A model generated the notes under the pieces. It was not told the origin of the DNA. It saw only the letters and a list, made by a program, of their open reading frames with translations, and did not search any database. The position numbers and the translations under genes were made by a program. DNA of 64,000 bases, taken from assembly GCF_023278565.1 (NCBI RefSeq), contig NC_064672.1, positions 868,001 through 932,000 on the forward strand. The letters run 5' to 3'. Positions 35,270 through 47,692 of the stretch are shown here, piece after piece; positions within the stretch are counted from its first letter, which is position 1; each line of letters starts with the position of its first letter. Source of the stretch: Colletotrichum lupini (taxonomy: Eukaryota; Ascomycota; Sordariomycetes; Glomerellales; Glomerellaceae).

Positions 35270-36178
35270 AATGCCGATTCTGGGATAATCCGGGCGTGAG
35301 GAAGGAAATTCACAAAGGGAAAAAGGGGTCTGGTGAGCTTTTGAAGCTCTTGTAAACTGTATGTATATGTATCAACACAGGGAAATTCAGTCATCGGCAT
35401 GGCTGCATAGAAGGCGGGCACCCCCAGATAGATTCTCTACACTAAATGTATACCAACAAAGGCCGCTGGGCCTGTTTCATAAGCAACACAACTCAAGCAA
35501 CCTTGGAGAAACATTAGGAAACGGCAAGCGCGGCCTGAAGCTCCCAAGTCTGGCTGAACGACTTAAGTGTTCTGGACGGGACACTGCTCAGCTGCGATCT
35601 CTTGGATTTCGTGTCTGTGAGTCCCCGCAGACGTATCAGTGAAAGCGATCATCGACAACAGCAAAGGCAGCCGCTACGAGCCTTTGATATCTCCCATTGA
35701 GACCATCAAAGCCTGACAATCGAGCTCGTGTTGGTAGCATGGCTGCTTACTGCTTATAAGACAACAAGAACGGGCACTCCTTTAAACAAAACCTCCATTC
35801 TATCCTTCGGCTGCAATCATCCGGCAGACTCTCCATCTACAAGGCGACTTTTGTGTCCAAGGCTCGTTGAGCAGCTCGTCCATCGTTGTTCCTGTTCGGC
35901 TGGGATACTCTCTGTCCATCTTCATATTAAAGCGTTCTGATTTCGGTAATCCAAGGTGATGGATCAGCCCACTCGGATGGCTGCTTCGATCTCGACATCG
36001 GAGCGGCGGTAGTGTCGGTGACATCTGCGGTGTTGATGACCTTTGTTAGGGTACTAGGCTATGAACTTCAGAGAGCATATATCTACTTCAACCATGTTAA
36101 GTCCCCGCACTCATATTCATCACGGGGGCTTCACGCTTAGTTCGTCAGTGAATACGAACGGGAGCGGGTCGAGGTAAA

Positions 36179-36215
36179 GAGAGAGACAGAGAGAGAGAGA
36201 GAAAGAGAGAGAGGA
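36179..36215. repeat. GA-rich purine tract
   Basis: An almost pure GA run with one C at 36187. Mirror-symmetric purine tracts of this kind can form triplex DNA. Confidence 0.85.
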
Positions 36216-36546
36216 TAATAGCCTCCTATTGATTATAACTGCTTGACCCTTGTGGTCGATTCTTCAACGAATACGACCGGGGAGAGCGCAACGAAGGGGA
36301 ACAAACGTTCGTATCACCTCGACTCTCGATACCTGCATGGTACTTTGTCATGTTATAGCTTATCGAACAAAGTCATTTCGGATTGGGAACATGGTTTCAA
36401 AAGATGCATCTGTTGTTGACAATGAGGCCAAGCTCACCCTGGTCCGAGGAAAAGGTTCTGTCAACAACGATATTTATAGAATTAGATTTGCAAAGGCTTG
36501 GGAATTTCCTAGCGCCATTCCAAGGTGCTTTGGGAGTTGCGTATTT

Positions 36547-36870
36547 CACTGCAATCTTGACTCCCCCCACGGATGAGGAAGACGGGCTCGCGATACCCTA
36601 CACTGCAATCTTAACCCCCTCCAAAGGTAATGGAATGCAGCTAAGCACACCTCTTAACCTTCATGGGTAGGAAGTGACCGATCTCAACCTGCACTGCAAT
36701 CTGAACCCCCCCAAAGGAGATAGAACCCAGCTGACCCCTCGGTTCCCTTCTGCCGCCCTCAAGTCCCTCCTGTAAGCCATCTGTCCATCCTAGGTACTCC
36801 GGCTTATGGTACGTAGTTCAGCCCCTTTTCACTGCAACTTTAACTCCCCCAAAGGCAAAGCCGGCCGATC
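36547..36870. repeat. Four-copy dispersed motif CACTGCAA(T/C)-C-run-AAAGG
   Basis: Copies start at 36547, 36601, 36692 and 36830. Each reads CACTGCAAYY, then a short T/A stretch, then a run of about five to seven C. In three of four the run is followed by CAAAGG. The spacing is 54, 91 and 138 bases, so this is not a plain tandem repeat. Confidence 0.75.
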
Positions 36871-37535
36871 CTTCCTCACAGCCTTGCCCTAGGTAGCCTC
36901 TCAACTGCGTCATATAACTACGTGCCATCTATACTCCATTCTGATACCAAACAAAATAAATCTCTTGCTTAGCATACCGAACCATGGGCTATAACATCTT
37001 CGCTCAAGACTGATACCGAGAGCACAGCAACGCTGGGTTGGCACCGTGTTGGGAACTCCATTTCTCGAAGACTATCAACCTCACAAAGAGGTGGTTTCTA
37101 CTACATCAAGACTTCCGCGAAAGCCTCAACATTCGGAACCAAAACAACGTTCCAGGCCTTTCTCTCTCTCGTCTCATAGAACCACAACCACCCTTTTATG
37201 CACTTCTCACCGACGAAGGAAAAACCCCCAAACATGGATGAAAAACGGAAACTTGAGTTGGAAAAAAAAGGTCTTTTCCACCTTTCCCCCCCTCAAGTTG
37301 TCTCATTAAGATACGCGTACAAGAATTGGTAGCACTTATTTTTTCTTTGGCCCCCCTTTCTCCCATTCATAACCGGCAAAAAAACGATGAAATCTTTGTC
37401 CTTTCATTCCCCTGCTTGCGAAGGGCCAAACTTGGCCATTACAGCTTCAAAGACTTCATTCGACGGACCACGTGGCTTCGATTCCGAGGCCTGAGCCATC
37501 TTCCATACTTCATCAAAGGCTTCAGGAGGAGAGTC

Positions 37536-39887
37536 CTACTCTGCCGGGGTAGCAGGACCGGGGGCGGGGGAGGCGCCGCCTTCGCCCTTGAGGCCACCGC
37601 GACCACGTCCTCCACGTCCTCCGCGCTCGCCTCCTCGTCCACCTCGGCCACCGCCACGGCCGCCACGACGGGTGCTCTCGGAATCACTGGCGCCACCGGC
37701 ACTGCGGTAGCCGCTGCCAGTGTTTGCAGAGTTACCACCGCCTCTGCTGCTGCCCCAGTTGCCGGCACCGCCGCGGGGCTGGAACTTGCTCTCGCGGTGT
37801 TGGAAAACCTTGACGAGGGGACGAGACCGGTCCTCTTGAGCCCGGGTCTTGAGGTCTTCGGGAAGGCTGTTCAGAGCAGCATCACGTTCCTCAATCGTCT
37901 TGAACATGACAACTTTGTTGGAGTTGCCCCATTTCTCGACCTTGAGGATGTTGTTCTTGTGCTCGCCGTCGAAAAGATCACGAGTCTGCTCCTCGGAGTT
38001 CACATTCATAATGAAAAGACCGACAATATCTTGAGCAGGTGTCTTGGGTGCGGGAGAGGAGACGGGGTCAGGGCCGTTGGCTGATCCGTTAGCAGCCGCA
38101 GGCGCAGGGCGCTCGTCCTTGGGAGGGACCGCAGGTGGTGCCGCAGCAGCAGGTTGAGGAGTTCCAGGCTTAGCTGATGGCAGGGGTGTTGCGACCGCAG
38201 GCTTGGGAGGTGCTTGGGATGACGGCTGTCTGCTGGTGGGCGGGGGAGCCGTAGTCTGAGTGGAAGGCGGGGCCGGGGCAGGCAGGTTGCCAGCGCCAGC
38301 AGGTCCGGCGGGAACAGGCGCAGCGGCCTTGGCACCTCTGTGTGAGAAGTTGAAGCCTTGGGCGCGCATCTCAGTTCCGATACGTCCATCCTGAATCTCA
38401 AGCACCAACCATCCGAATGCGGCATCAGCCAAGTTGAAGTTCCACATGTTCTTGAAGGCACTCTCGTCGACCTGGCCGAGTTGTGCCTGGCCGGCAACGG
38501 GACCGCCGAAGGGGTTGCCTCCCGCAGCAGTAGTGGGCATCTTCTCGACAATCTGGAGGGCGTTCTTGAGCAGGTTCTGCTGGCCCTCGTTCTGAGAGAT
38601 GGCTGGCTCGACCTCGTTCTTGACCGTCTCCCAAACATCGTTGAAAGAGGCCTTGGAGGCAGCGAGCTTGCCGCGGTAGTGGTCGAGGGTGGGGTTTACG
38701 CTGAACTCGTTGTAGGAGCTGCCGTAACGGAAGTGGAGTCCAGCGGAAATGGAGAAGTCGGCCTTGAGGGTGACGGAAAGCTGGTTCAGAATACCCTCAC
38801 GGGCAGGAGAGGCGTGGGTGACGAAGACGCGGGTTTCGGTTGGGTCGTAAACTCGGTGCGCAGTGTCGACAAGTTCGCCCATCTGCAACAAGGTAGTCCA
38901 CATAGTTCCCTGACCTCCGGCGATCGTAGTTCTTCCTTCGCCATTGTCGAAGAGCTTGTGCATGACAACAGCACCACCAAGACCCAAGAGGCGCAGCTTG
39001 ACTCCACCGAGCTCGAGAAGCATCGAGCGGGCCTCGTCGATGATGTGCAGGTTGTGTACCTTATACTCTCCGGAACGGAACTTCTCGAGAACGCGGACAT
39101 CTTCGCAAGCACCCCATACAGTGTATACTGGGATATCGAGCTTGATCTCGCCGCTCAAGAGTAGAGAGAGCTCGGAGAGGGGAAGCTCGTTGGCAGGGAA
39201 TCGGCTCTTGACGGGTCCGGGGCCGCCCTGCTGGATGGCCTTCTTGACGGGCTCGGAAATCAGGGGAGAGTATTGAGCAACATGCTTCAGGGTTCTTCGC
39301 ACCAGTGTCAGAATGACAACGGTCGATTATAGAGTCGCGGAGTGTTCCTTACTTTTCTGCGATTCGCTCCAGGGAGGTGTCGTCGTAGAAGCCAAAGTCG
39401 CCAGTGTGGATGATGTGATCGGCTCGTGCTTGTCTTGCCAGGTCGTTGAGGGATGTGAGGTTTCCTATCAAAGTTGATGTTAGATTCAAGCTTCATAGCC
39501 GGTCGCCCGACGGGATTTGATGGAATGGCGACGAACCTCGAACATCAGCTATGCACAGAACTCGGATGGGGCCAGTCTGGATAACGCGACCCTGGTTGGG
39601 GAGGAGAGGCGCAGCTCCAGGAGGAATCGAGGAAGCTCCGTTGGGCATGTAGCCCGGGTTGTTGTTGTATGGACGCGGCTATAGACATCGATGACATGTT
39701 AGTACTGGGGCCAGAAGCGGGACAAGGAGGAGCTGTCAAGGTCCCGCTGGAGAACAGCGAAGCATCACGGCAACGAGGACGGAGCAGAGCGGGGAGATGC
39801 GCAATGAGATATAAAGCATCACGAGGTGTATGATACTGATTGGGAAGCTTGAAACGACGAGAAAAGGAGGTAACTCACGGCAGCCAT
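37536..39887 (-). CDS. DUF2433 phosphoesterase-like protein with RGG tail
   Basis: This is a conserved fungal protein of the DUF2433 type with a calcineurin-like phosphoesterase core. Exons are 39887-39879, 39678-39537, 39464-39353 and 39294-37536 (673 residues). The first exon is nine bases (M-A-A), and the first intron is 200 bp. The core starts at about residue 40 (IRVLCIADVRGN) and continues with HTGDFGFYDD near 70-79, VWGACEDV near 150 and VTHASPAREG. Active enzymes have D-x-H in the first motif and GN(H/D) in the third. Here D48-V-R50 and GACED replace them, so metal-dependent catalysis may be lost. Residues about 330-450 are Pro/Ala-rich. An RRM-like or ribosome-binding-like segment (VGLFIMNVNSEEQTRDLF, VEKWGNSNKVVMF) follows, then a long RGG/GRGG tail typical of RNA binders. 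Function is not known. Confidence 0.88.
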
Positions 39888-41345
39888 GCTAGTTTGTTGT
39901 CGAGGTAATCGCGAGATGGAGATTGGGCGATTGAAAGTCGCAGGGGGGGGACGATCGGGCTCGGGGGTTCGTCGTCGGGTGAGTGACCGGATGCTCGGTT
40001 CGGGTGGTCGTCGAGGGGAGGAATTGGGTATCAACGGAACGGAGATGGAAATGAGGTTGGAAGGAGCAGACGGTGATGTTTGCGACGAGAAAAGGAACAA
40101 GCTCCCCTTACAAGGCTGGTGATATTTTTCTGGAGGTTGAGGAAAAGTGCAAGGTGTAGGTGGAAGCAACGAACGGACGAATTGGCGCACTGCCAGAAGA
40201 GGCTGCTCTTGCCCCAAATGGTTTAGCGCAGATGCTCACAGCTGGCAGGGGCTACAGAGGTAAGGTAATGTGCTGGGCCTTCCCAGAGCAACTCCAGCTA
40301 CCTACCTAGGTACCTACGCGACTCCTCTTGGCTGGGTATCATGGGGCGGATAGGCAGAACAGCACTTAAGCACCTCAAAGATCAAATCGCACTAGACCTC
40401 CACCGGAACCTGAGGTACCTAAGCTCGCTGAGTGACTGACGGGAGAGCCTGCTGGGCACCTCCAGGCACCACAGCGGGGCTCGGGCAGCTGCCTTCCAGG
40501 TAGGTAGCGCTAAACACAGCCGGGACCTTAGCTCCTCACTTTATTGCTCACTTCTGCCCCGAGTTGGACCTCTCAGGGATAGACACGACATTCGATTCAA
40601 ACGGAGGCGAACAGCACCTCAGCTCACTCTCTTTGATCGTTTAGACCTGCAGGTCCCGTCGCAAATGTCTCCTTGCAGACATATACAGTACAGTGTTGGA
40701 TTCTTCTCAAAGAACTATGGCACACCTCAAAGATACCCTAGACCTCTGAGCAACCTTGGCACGTGAGGTCTAACCTCTTGGATGAGGCCCGGCGGGATGA
40801 GGCGGGAGTCCGGAGGCCGGAAGCCGAAACAACGACATCCCAACGACTCGCCCCCGGCTTGGGCAAGGTATTGGGGAAGCACGGAAGCAAGTGAGGAGCA
40901 AAGAAATGGATCCACCACATTTGCTGTGGTTGCGCTACTCTATTCTTCTTCCCCGCGTGTCGCGATTGAACCTAAGTAGCCTCCAGAAGATTCCGGTCGC
41001 TATGCTAACTGTTTACATGTGCTGCAACAAAAGCACTCCACCGTCCGTCCACCACAAGTCAAGCCAGCAAGATACTAAATATGAAGATATGAAAGGATGT
41101 GAAAATGAAGGGACTCGTGGAGGCTTAGCCAAGCCACACATGGGTTCCCCCTTTGAATATATGTTGCACTCAATCCATCAACTCCGCCTTATGCACATAC
41201 GTTTGGATGATTGCACAGCGCCTTCCAACTAGGTTCGAGACTGCAACAGAGGCAGAGCCTAGGAGTCTCGCCGTCCCAGAATGCCCTTTTCACCAGTAGC
41301 TACAGCCACAGCTGTCGCTGCCTCTGCCTCTGCTACCACTGCTTC
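39888..41345. other. Intergenic region
   Basis: The promoter and leader of the DUF2433 gene lie on the left, and the 3' flank of the Zds1-like gene on the right. A TACCTAGGTA-type palindrome is present near 40300-40316. No gene is supported. Confidence 0.5.
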
Positions 41346-44334
41346 TCACCACATGTCCTCACGGTCGTCCCGGCGCCTTACGTCGTCGCTGCCGTCACGC
41401 CCGTACTGATCATGATAATACTGCTTGCCAGGCTGAGGGTCATAGCTGTCAGGGCCTTGGTAGCCATTGCTGCGTCCGTTATCCACGTCGCCGCCATGGT
41501 CGTACTCGTAAATTTGAGCGTCATCAACGTAGTCCACCTCATCATGAGGATGGTCACCGTATTGGTTTTCGCCCTAGGAATCGAGTCAGCTTGGCTCTCC
41601 GGACTAGAGTAGAGATACTTAACATACCCGATGATAGTCAAAGTTGTACTGGCCCGTCGAGTCCTGCTCCCCCGCCTCTTGCTGCTGCTGCTGCTGCTGT
41701 TGCTGCGCCAAATACTGCTCTTCCTGTTCTTTGCGGCGACGCTCCTCTTCCAGACGTCTCTGCTGTGGCGACTGAGGAACCTGCATCTGTGGGTGCATGG
41801 CCTGAACGATGGCGAGGTAGTTGTACATGAAGTTGCTGAGAAGAACCTGACTCAACAGAGAGCGACGCGGGTTTGCGAGCTTAATGTGAGCCATCCGATA
41901 AATCGCTCGTTCCTCGAGCAACGGGAATCTGGTCCAGTGGTAGTCGACATCGGCCTTAAGCGGGCGGTACGGCACCTCCTCCGAGACCCGCAGATGTTGG
42001 TTCTTCTTGCTGCTGTTCTCCTTTTCGCTCTTCTTCTTGCCACCGCCAAAGAGGCCCGAGAAGAGACCACCCTCCTTCTCCTTCTTGGCTTCCGACTTCT
42101 TGCTCTCCTTCTTTCGCTCTTCGGCCAATTTGTTATCGACGTTGTCGCGGTCCACAATGATACTTTCTCTTCCCTTGGAAGACGCACCCTCGATTGAGTT
42201 CTGGAGAACATCCAAACGGGCATTGTCCTGTCCCTTCTCGGCGACTTGCTGCTTTTTCCTCTTCTCTTCTTCCTTCTTCTTTTTGTCCTTGTCGTCACTA
42301 CCGCCCTTGAGCCACTTTGACCAGCCTCCAGAGGATTTGCTCGAAGATATACTCGAAGCATCATCGTCTCTCTCCTTTCTCAGTTTCTTTTCCACCCTCT
42401 TTTCTTCTGGCTTCTTCTCCTCTGGCTGTAGAGTGGGAATGAACGTCAACGTATCGGTTCGGTTTGCGCCACTGCCAGGTAAGACAGATGGGTGGGAGGC
42501 CATGTCGTTCAAGGTGTGGTTAGGGGCATTGGTTTGCTGCTGCTTGGGCTGCTGTTGCACCTGTGGCGGTTGTTGAGGTGCCGTAGGTGTTGTCGGGCTT
42601 GGCGCAGAGTTGGCTGAACCCGGACGTTTGCTTGAACGAGCGGGAGGCTCGTCCATAAGGGGCTGTGAAGGGGCATGCTGTGAAGATGAGGACCTCTGGG
42701 GGAATTGCTGCCTTTGCGCGCTCTCGTCTGTTGCTGGCGACTCAACAATGGCAGGAACCGGGGGCTTGGCATCAGCCGAAACTGAAGATGTTCTCGTTGG
42801 GTGTTGCTGTTCAGGACGTGTGCTCAGGGGAGAAACAGGTTCCTCGATTTCGGACGAAGCACCGTCAGAAGTCGTGCCCAGATCTTGAGAGAACTTGTGC
42901 TGGCGTCGGACTGAGCGATTGGGGCGCGAGAAATTCTCTGACACTGGCTCTGATTGCGCTCTTTGCTGCGTAGGCAACGGTGGCACTTCGGGCACGTCAG
43001 ATGGCAGAGGGGGGACCGTATCCGCGGAGTCAGAGGAATCCGTGTGGGCATGTCGATTGGCGACCCGCTTGGAGAATGGCAACCGATCTGAGCGTACACT
43101 GCCGTTCTTTCGGTAGGTTGTTCGGGTTGACCTGCGCAGTCCCATGCCGGGAGCTACAGGCAAGATGGGCAGATCCTCGGCGCCAGCCTCCGGTTGAGCA
43201 CCTTCGGAAAGCTCACGCACTACTTTGGAAGGGTCCTTGACTAGTTCGTTCAGGTTGAGCTCAGGAGTTGAATAGTCTCTGAGTGAGCTCTTGCGCCCGA
43301 GTCTCTCGGCGCCGTCCACGTACCCAACGGCGCCTCTTCCCCCAGAGTTGTCGATTTGTCGTGAGAGCATGCTCTTCTTTCTCCGCAGGCCGCCGCCAGA
43401 ATCGCTTCGGCCCATACCGCCGTCACCGGAGTCGCCTGATCGCCGCCGAATAGTCTTGACGCGATCCTCTAAGAAGGTCTTGAATTCCGTCGGGGCCAGC
43501 TCGGGATGGACTGCCGCAGGGACCCAGAGTAACCGTGAAGGATCATTTTCGTCATCGTCTCCCGTTGGTGCGATAGGAGGCATGGCGACTAGGGACAAGC
43601 CGGAAAAGGGGAGCATATCAGGGTCAGCATTGTTTCCGACATCCATAGACATGCGCCGCAGGGCCTGCAAGTTGTTGAGTTCCTGCGCGATGTCGTTGGG
43701 GTTCTCGATGCTGCCTAGAGGAAATTGGGAGGACTCGTTCTTAACATCTCGTAAGGAGATTGGCGGCGATTTGGGGCCGTTCTCAAACGACATGCTTCGC
43801 TGGCTAGGCGACCGGGTTGGCAACGTCTGTGAATGTTTGAGAGTCGTGGAGCCATTTTGTGCCATGCCCAAGCCCGTCTTGTCCGACGCTGAACGGACCA
43901 TCTGCCTACGAGGATCGTCGTCGGAGTGGTCGGATTCGAACTTGTTGTTGAGCTGGTCGGTGTAGGACTGTCCGAGGTAGCTGATGGGTCGGCCATCGCT
44001 GTCGTACTCCTCGTCGCCGTAGAGGGTTCCAATGGTCTCGGTCACATGGTGGCTGGGGTCTGAAATTGACAGCTGGCTCGCATGACCGCGTCGACTCGCA
44101 AAGCTGCCACCAACATCGGCGCGGGGTCTAGATGAGGTCTGCGGATAGCACGGAGAGTTAGTCAAAGGTGCTATTCAGGGAAAGGAGGCTCAGGAAGTAA
44201 AATTCGAGGCCTGAAATGGAGGCAAAGAAAAGCAGCGCGCCATGCTAAACAAGGACGACTCGCAAGGCTCTCGAAACGTTGGGTGCCAAAGATGGGTGCA
44301 GTGGCGAGTTATGGGCAGTTCTACGCACCATCAT
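41346..44334 (-). CDS. Zds1-like protein (Zds C-terminal domain)
   Basis: Yeast Zds1/Zds2 bind the PP2A-Cdc55 phosphatase and act in mitotic exit, polarity and silencing. Here the Zds C-terminal domain is clear at about 740-800 (YHWTRFPLLEERAIYRMAHI, LLSQVLLSNFMYNYLAIV). The proposed exons are 44334-44329, 44138-41629 or 41628, and 41573-41346; with the second ending at 41628 the sum is 914 residues. The tiny first exon (ATGATG) is inferred: the frame runs upstream of 44138 only into a splice acceptor (CCGCAG), and ATGATG|GTGCGT lies 190 bases upstream. The middle is disordered and rich in Ser, Pro and Arg, with a Lys/Glu-rich stretch near 640-720. A polyglutamine run of about nine residues follows the Zds domain, and the end is rich in Asp, Tyr and Gly. 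Start confidence is moderate, while the body and C-terminus are firm. Confidence 0.85.
41679..41706 (-). repeat. CAG repeat encoding polyglutamine
   Basis: On the minus strand a CAG/CAA run encodes about nine glutamines just C-terminal to the Zds domain. Such runs vary in length between strains. Confidence 0.85.
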
Positions 44335-46543
44335 CTAGGAAAGGAATGGCCTTGAGGAAGGCCGAAAAGCCAATTATTCCCTAGAATACACCACTCGTCT
44401 GCCAAATGTCTCGTTCGAAAAAAATGCGTCGTTGAGCTCTCATCTGTCGAGGGTGTAGTGCAGCATAGGCGCGGCGTGTGAGCGACGGGAGTGTCGAAGG
44501 CGGGAGTTGGATCAAGGTTGGGATCGGGATACGGATACAGGTATGGATTCTTCGGTCGGCGCGTCGTTCAAGATCGCATGGGGACGGGAGGGAAGTGTAT
44601 TGGAGCGGTACCCGGGATGTACAACGATAAGAGTTGAAAAGACTGGAGAAGTCCACCGTTGCAAACGAGTGATAGAGAAAAAGCAAGCGGCAAATTATGC
44701 TGTTGAGAGCACGGAACAGGCGAGGATGGGTCGGTTCAAGACTGGTCCAGGTGGGCAGTTGGCCGGCGTGTCTTGTGCTAACGTTGTGTTGTGTCGTCGG
44801 GTAGTGGTAAGGTAGAGAGAGGTAGAGAGAGAGATGATGGTGGAGGTAGCGGTGGTGGTGGTAGGCGAAGTAGTGGTGGAGGAGCAAGGTAGGAAAGGTT
44901 GAATGACGGGACGTTGCTAGTTGTTGGAAGTTGTAGCGCTCGGCAAGGCGAATGGTGTCAAACAATCTAATGGTTCGTTCACCTCACCGTCCAGTCTTGT
45001 GTCGAGAACTGGAGTTTTTGGAGAAGGTATTTGGGATTGGTGCCAGTGCAGACAACCTTGGAAGAGACAGGCAGACGGGACTGCAGCCAGTCAAGTCAGA
45101 AATCAACCCCCTACTGCAGGTCGGGGGAGCGGGCAGAAGACAGAGCGCGAGCGAACGTGAGGGTGACTGGCAGAAAGGGCGATGAACAGGCGCTGCCTTC
45201 TCCAGTACAGCACCAAAGTCGAGGTCACGTCGTGGAGATCAGATAGGTAGTGTACTTGGGGGACCACGGAAGTAGACGGGTACAAGTCTATTTGCAGAGA
45301 CGATCCCTGAGAGTGTGCCATTATGGGTGTCGGAAGCGAGCGAAATGCTGGGACTGATGAAGTGGAGGTCTGAGGGGAACAAGTACCGAGTACTTGGCTC
45401 GACCCCCAATCGGCTGGTGTCATTTGTAGCCTGGAGAGAAGGGCGCCACCAGGACTGCATTAGCGCCAGCCAGAACTGGGCTAGGCGTTGCTTTGGAAAA
45501 AGCGGCCAGTCAAAGTAAAGTGAGGAAAGTGCGGTGGTCTGGCACAAAAGGCCACCTCCCTGTCACGTGCCCAGCCAAAAGCCAACGGGGTGCCTGCAAT
45601 GAACTGCCAACAATAAGGTACCTTAGGTGCGGACTGCCCAGTTGGCGTACTCATAATATCTCAGGTACCTTACCTCATGTAAGATCATAACGTCCAAGGA
45701 GATGTATACGGATACAAACACTTAGGTAATTCGGTCTGGAAGGCTTTGTGGAATATCCGGGACTGAATTCTCTATCCTTCAACTGGGCAGTCAACACCAA
45801 GTGGCCCAGGGTCGCGCAAGCAAAGCATCGAATAACCAAAAGATTACCTAATGCACGTAAGGGCATCCTCTTACCTCATGATACATTAGTCTATCGTCCG
45901 TTCAGCTGAGTTGGATTGCATTTTGAGTCGTGCATGCGTCCGTACCCGTGCCTGAGCTTACCTAAACCCTACCTAAGGTACCTAGGCTAAGTGAGGTACG
46001 TATCGTCCGTTCACTCTTTGAAGAACTGAAGACTGAGGGGAAGGAGCTGCGAACTGACTGGCTGCCATTTTGGCATCAAGTTGGGGGCAGACACGGCAGG
46101 CGGCAGGATGGATAACTGCATGGGCAGGCACAGCGGGGGGCGCAGAAGAAGGGCGGGGAGGAAGGACAAACAAACCCCGAAAAGAAACGAACAAGAAAAA
46201 AGATAGCGGGCGACTGGCTACACAAGTCTGCAACCTCAACGTTTAGAACGATCAATATTCTCAATCATCGGCGGAACAATACGTAATACCCAAGCAACAT
46301 GCACAAACCATCAATGACATCGAAGCCTGCAAGGGCCCTCATCTCTGCTACTCTAAGGTACGGATACTCTATACGAATACCCTCGCATCATAGGTCCAAG
46401 CCAAGACCCCGACATTTGATGCTGGATCATGACCCGAGTCCGACACAACTGGCTCCGGCCGACTCTCCCCAAAGAGCGCATGCTAACCACGAGGTCCGGA
46501 TATTGGCAGTGGATGAGACATGGATGGGCCATGGCCGCACTGC

Positions 46544-46570
46544 GTACGAAGTATACGCAGTACTTCGTAC
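46544..46570. repeat. Perfect 10-bp inverted repeat, 7-base loop
   Basis: GTACGAAGTA at 46544-46553 is matched exactly by TACTTCGTAC at 46561-46570, with loop TACGCAG. It is intergenic and lies far from any gene start. Confidence 0.9.
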
Positions 46571-47664
46571 ACAATCACTCCGTCATCTCAATTCGCCAAA
46601 CGACGAAAGGAAATTCGGTCTTTCAGATTACTCGCAATGAAACAAGGAAACCACAATACCGGTTCAGGGCCCTCTCGCTTCTCATCTCTAACTCGAGCTG
46701 AATCTGTCACGCTCAAAGCGCGTTTCTCGTCCCCGTCACTGCCACAACCAGATCCGAGCATAACAGGGACAACCCACCTGGCCCAAGGTCCAAGGGACGA
46801 CCCATACGCACGCGGCCCTAACATCGTACTTCTATTCACGCCTGCGACACGACACTATCCCTTCAACTTCCTACAAGTGCTCTGTGTTGTGCCACGCAGC
46901 TCCACGAGCACGACAGGTTGGCTCTTTAAAGGCACTGCGCCCTCCCGCCAATCCTCGCACCCTCGATGACTGCTCTCAGCTCATGTACTACCTGACTTTT
47001 GACGTCGAAACAGCATCGGTCCTTGCTGCTGGCTGCTGCCGAAAATCGACACTAGCACGACCCCGTTTGCCTAGAGTTACAGGGCGATCCCAGAACCCCA
47101 ACCTGGCCAAAGACAAAGTCCCCAGAATAGCTCACCACTTTATGCCAGGGAACATCGGATCTCAGGACAAGGTTCGGGCGCCTCTTCACTGTTCAGTCAC
47201 TCAGTCACCAGTGTGCTTTTCTTTTTGTCCGAGGCATGCCTTTATGTTACCTTCTCCACGGCCTCCGAGTCTGTGCCAACGAATACTTCCGCGCTCCAAA
47301 GTTGAGGGTTCCCTGAGCAATGCGTGGAATGCAACCCATGCACCATGGCCGACTTCCATTTCCTTCTCGAAGGACTGGATACGGGAGAGACACTGGAGTC
47401 TGGAGACCGAGGGCTGGTCAGATGCAGGGCCAGTGGACCGGTCCCCATCGTCACCGCCTCGGGCCCCTATTCACCACCGGCGGCCCCGGCCATCGACGCC
47501 GTCTCATCGGGGTCATCTCCCACTTTCGCCCCTTGAGCAAGTTGAGCCCCCTTTGTGCCTAGGGATATTTCTGATTTCAAGGCCCAACCAGCCTCTTGGA
47601 TCCACTAATACGCCAAAGTGACCTGAATCGGCAATCTCGTTTCCAACGCCCGCGGCCCAACGTC

Positions 47665-47692
47665 TTTTTTTTTTTTTTTTTTTTTTTTTTTT
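47665..47692. repeat. Poly(T) run of 28
   Basis: An uninterrupted run of 28 T on the plus strand. It could be the poly(A) end of an old retrocopy on the minus strand, or a plain nucleosome-excluding tract. No coding relic is seen beside it. Confidence 0.9.

Larger units (their letters stand above)
35270..37535. other. Intergenic region with purine tract and dispersed motif
   Basis: No gene is supported in these 2.3 kb. A GA-rich purine tract lies at 36179-36215, and four copies of a CACTGCAATCT motif with C-runs lie at 36547-36870. Both are described separately. Confidence 0.5.

Noticed and set aside
44381..44965. 194-residue minus frame upstream of the Zds1-like gene
   Set aside because: Composition (Thr, Leu, Ser, His, Pro runs) reflects a pyrimidine-rich leader; there is no motif.
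46884..47621. 245-residue plus frame
   Set aside because: Pro/Arg/Ser-rich random composition, overlapped by equally long frames in other phases.
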